A stretch of DNA of 8,235 nt, taken from contig DORE01000150.1 in the NCBI GenBank assembly GCA_003514305.1, forward strand, positions 1-8,235. Reading direction: 5' to 3'. A model generated the notes under the pieces. The model worked only from the letters and a program-made list of their open reading frames with translations. It made no database searches and was not told the DNA's origin. Both the position numbers and the translations under genes were made by a program. This document shows positions 6,533-8,235 of the stretch, one piece after another. The DNA is from Gammaproteobacteria bacterium. Its GTDB lineage: Bacteria > Pseudomonadota > Gammaproteobacteria > Pseudomonadales > Pseudohongiellaceae. Positions within the stretch are counted from its first letter, which is position 1; every line of letters starts with the position of its first letter.

Positions 6533-7495
6533 TTATTTACTATGTTTTTCTGACTTAGCCTGGTCTTCATCTCTTAGAAGATAGTCCAGCGACTCCCGTT
6601 TGCGGCTCCACTGAGAGGCGAGCAAAGAGCCACTGATATTGTGCCACACGCTGAATAGCGCGCCCGGCAGCGCTGCCGTTGGTGAGAAGAAATCAAGAGC
6701 AAGTGCGACGCCTAAGCCAGAGTTCTGCATACCAACTTCAATGGCTATGGTGTGGCTTTGCCGAATGTCAAAACCCAGTAAGCGACTCAAATAGAAACCT
6801 CCACACATGCCTCCAAGATTATGAAGGACTACGGCAACCAATGTCAGAGCGCCAACTTCCAATAAACCGTCACTATTCAGAGCAACCACGATTGCAATGA
6901 TGCCAAGAATGATCAAAATGGAAAGTGATGGTAACGCGGGGGCCAGGGGCCGAATTAGGTTGGGGAATAGGTGATTAAGCAGCGCACCCGCCAGCACTGG
7001 GAACAAGACAATTTGTATGATGCTGAAAAGCATTCCCACAGTGTCGACATTGACCGTAGTGGAAAGGTAGAGACCGCATAACAAGGGAGTGACAACGACC
7101 CCAACAAGTGTAGAGCAAACTGTCATGCTGATCGATAGTGCCAAATCAGCGCGCGCTAGATAGCTGATCACATTGGACGCTGTGCCGCCTGCACAGCAGC
7201 CTACTAGAACTAATCCAGCTGTTAGCTGATTGGAAAGCCCGAACATTTTTGCCAGTACAACAGCGAGGAGTGGCATCAGGATGAATTGCATTAACACGCC
7301 AACGACAATGGGTCGAGGGTCCCGGATGATGCGCTGAAAATCAGAAGTTTTTAGGGTTAGACCCATGGTGAACATCACTATAGTGAGCAGTGGAATAATC
7401 CAGTATGCGAGAGACGAGAAGAACTCGTTAAAATAGAAAGCTACGCCGGAAAGCAAGATGGCCCACAGCGGGAATAGCGCATTGAATCGTTTCAT
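6533..7495 (-). CDS. BASS-family (bile acid:Na+ symporter) organic-anion transporter
   Basis: This 320-residue inner-membrane protein has the two inverted repeats of about five helices typical of the BASS/SBF family. Bacterial members carry small organic acids such as ketopantoate, pyruvate-type acids or bile acids together with sodium. The crossover motifs are clear: GGTASNVIS at 103-111 and EVGMQNSGLG at 252-261. The sodium ligands known from the Neisseria ASBT structure all have counterparts: Q70, S107, N108, S121, T125, E252, V253, M255 and Q256. The offset is seven residues in the first half and eight in the second, so sodium coupling is very likely. The tail after about 295 is short, basic and charged, hence cytosolic. 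The ATG at 7495 has only a weak GGA upstream. The upstream neighbour on the same strand is a molybdopterin oxidoreductase, 170 bases away; a functional link is possible but unsupported. Substrate is unknown. Confidence 0.93.
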   Translation of the reverse strand: MKRFNALFPLWAILLSGVAFYFNEFFSSLAYWIIPLLTIVMFTMGLTLKTSDFQRIIRDPRPIVVGVLMQFILMPLLAVVLAKMFGLSNQLTAGLVLVGCCAGGTASNVISYLARADLALSISMTVCSTLVGVVVTPLLCGLYLSTTVNVDTVGMLFSIIQIVLFPVLAGALLNHLFPNLIRPLAPALPSLSILIILGIIAIVVALNSDGLLEVGALTLVAVVLHNLGGMCGGFYLSRLLGFDIRQSHTIAIEVGMQNSGLGVALALDFFSPTAALPGALFSVWHNISGSLLASQWSRKRESLDYLLRDEDQAKSEKHSK

Positions 7496-7590
7496 GTGTC
7501 CGAAGTCGTCGTTTGGCGATTTTCGTTATCGGTAAAAGTCGGGCAAGAAAGCATAAAGTAATGGTGCGCCGCGGTTAAGTTTTGCTTCAT

Positions 7591-7600
7591 TGTGTACACA
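7591..7600. promoter_or_regulatory. Perfect 10-base palindrome upstream of the transporter
   Basis: TGTGTACACA is its own reverse complement. It lies about 96 bases before the transporter ATG, in a 170-base intergenic gap, where an operator could sit. I do not recognise a specific regulator, and a ten-base palindrome can occur by chance. Confidence 0.25.
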
Positions 7601-7665
7601 GGAGTTCGTCTACAGTCAGGCTGTTCCCAAAGCCCCTCAATGTCCACAGGCGGTTTCCGTAACTA

Positions 7666-8235
7666 TTACTCTAATTGCTGAGCGGGCCGAACTTTAACCA
7701 AAACGCTCTTGAATCCAGGTGTTTTGCTGCGTGGGTCAGTGTCCTGAGGAATCAGCACATTGGCCTCCGGAAAGTAAGTCATTATTGAGCCCTGCCTGAT
7801 ATCGTATCGGACTATCCGAAGTCGAGTCATGACACCGATTTCGTTGTGCAAGTCGACCAGGGTGCCGTCTTCAAAGCCTAATCGCCCCAGATCGTCAGGA
7901 TGCATAAAAAGTGCTCGTCGGTCGGGCTGACGACGATAGCTGTCTTCGTCGCTGTAGATGATGGTGTTAAACTGCCCTTCACTCCTGACACTGGTCAGGA
8001 TGAATTCCGAACTTTTAGCTCCAACATCCGCGCGTTTGTGCCAGTTTGTCGCTTTGGGAATGCTAAACTTAGCTTTTTTTGACTCAGTTCGAAACCTAGG
8101 TTTTCCAAGGTGCCGACCCTTGATGTGAAACTCTGATTTGCTTTCATCGATATTTTTCAGACCTTCGAGGCCGGGTACCACTTTCGCGATGACCTGGCGA
8201 ATATTTCGATGCTTTTTAAACTCAGAAAAATCCAG
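7666..8235 (-). CDS. YdeP/FdhF-like molybdopterin oxidoreductase, C-terminal part
   Basis: The visible 189 residues are the C-terminal quarter of a protein that normally has about 750-780 residues; the rest lies beyond the right edge, where the frame is still open (first visible residues LDFSEFKKHRNIRQ). The match is to the formate-dehydrogenase-alpha-like oxidoreductases typified by E. coli YdeP. These carry a bis-MGD molybdenum or tungsten cofactor, and the physiological substrate is usually unknown. The visible part contains the junction VPGLEGL, the start of the molybdopterin-dinucleotide-binding domain (LTSVRSEGQFNT; RSEGQFNT encoded at 7963-7986), the segment YSDEDSYRRQPDRR, MHPDDLGRLGFEDGTLV, and the conserved end YFPEANVLIP...SKTPGFKSV. 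The metal-ligand region and any iron-sulfur motif are outside the window, so activity cannot be judged. The GTG at 8181 is internal, not a start. No intrinsic terminator is evident after the stop. Confidence 0.92.
   Translation of the reverse strand: MDFSEFKKHRNIRQVIAKVVPGLEGLKNIDESKSEFHIKGRHLGKPRFRTESKKAKFSIPKATNWHKRADVGAKSSEFILTSVRSEGQFNTIIYSDEDSYRRQPDRRALFMHPDDLGRLGFEDGTLVDLHNEIGVMTRLRIVRYDIRQGSIMTYFPEANVLIPQDTDPRSKTPGFKSVLVKVRPAQQLE

Overview
The window looks like an ordinary stretch of a Gram-negative chromosome. The glnK-amtB pair, the exported proteins with lipobox-free signal peptides, a possible sigma-54 promoter and a GC content near 50% suggest a proteobacterium, probably a gammaproteobacterium. 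That placement is an inference from gene content, not from a marker gene. I see no insertion sequence, prophage, tRNA, rRNA or CRISPR array.

Left half, + strand (1-4391): four genes point the same way. The first is an AMP-forming acyl-CoA synthetase whose first ~20 residues lie left of the window. It is followed by an exported PEBP/YbhB-like protein, a ~620-base stretch without a convincing gene, an exported MBL-fold metallohydrolase with all metal ligands, and a small hotdog-fold thioesterase about 55 bases behind it. The synthetase makes acyl-CoA and the thioesterase could cleave it, so the cluster may serve lipid or organic-acid metabolism. Substrates cannot be read from the sequence.

Right half, - strand (4460-8235): reading leftward from the right edge there is the C-terminal quarter of a YdeP/FdhF-like molybdopterin oxidoreductase, a BASS-family sodium-coupled organic-anion transporter with all recognisable Na+ ligands, a ~410-base intergenic region, and then the nitrogen pair glnK-amtB. 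GlnK has the uridylylation tyrosine Y51. AmtB has every pore residue at a constant offset from the E. coli protein. A sigma-54-like -24/-12 element sits about 60 bases upstream of glnK, which fits NtrC-type nitrogen control. The two halves converge at 4391-4460, where a weak bidirectional hairpin lies.

No clearly undescribed system is visible. The items most worth checking are the sigma-54-like element, a tiny ORF ending on a strong hairpin after the PEBP gene, a perfect 10-base palindrome upstream of the transporter, and a possible small RNA on the opposite strand upstream of glnK.
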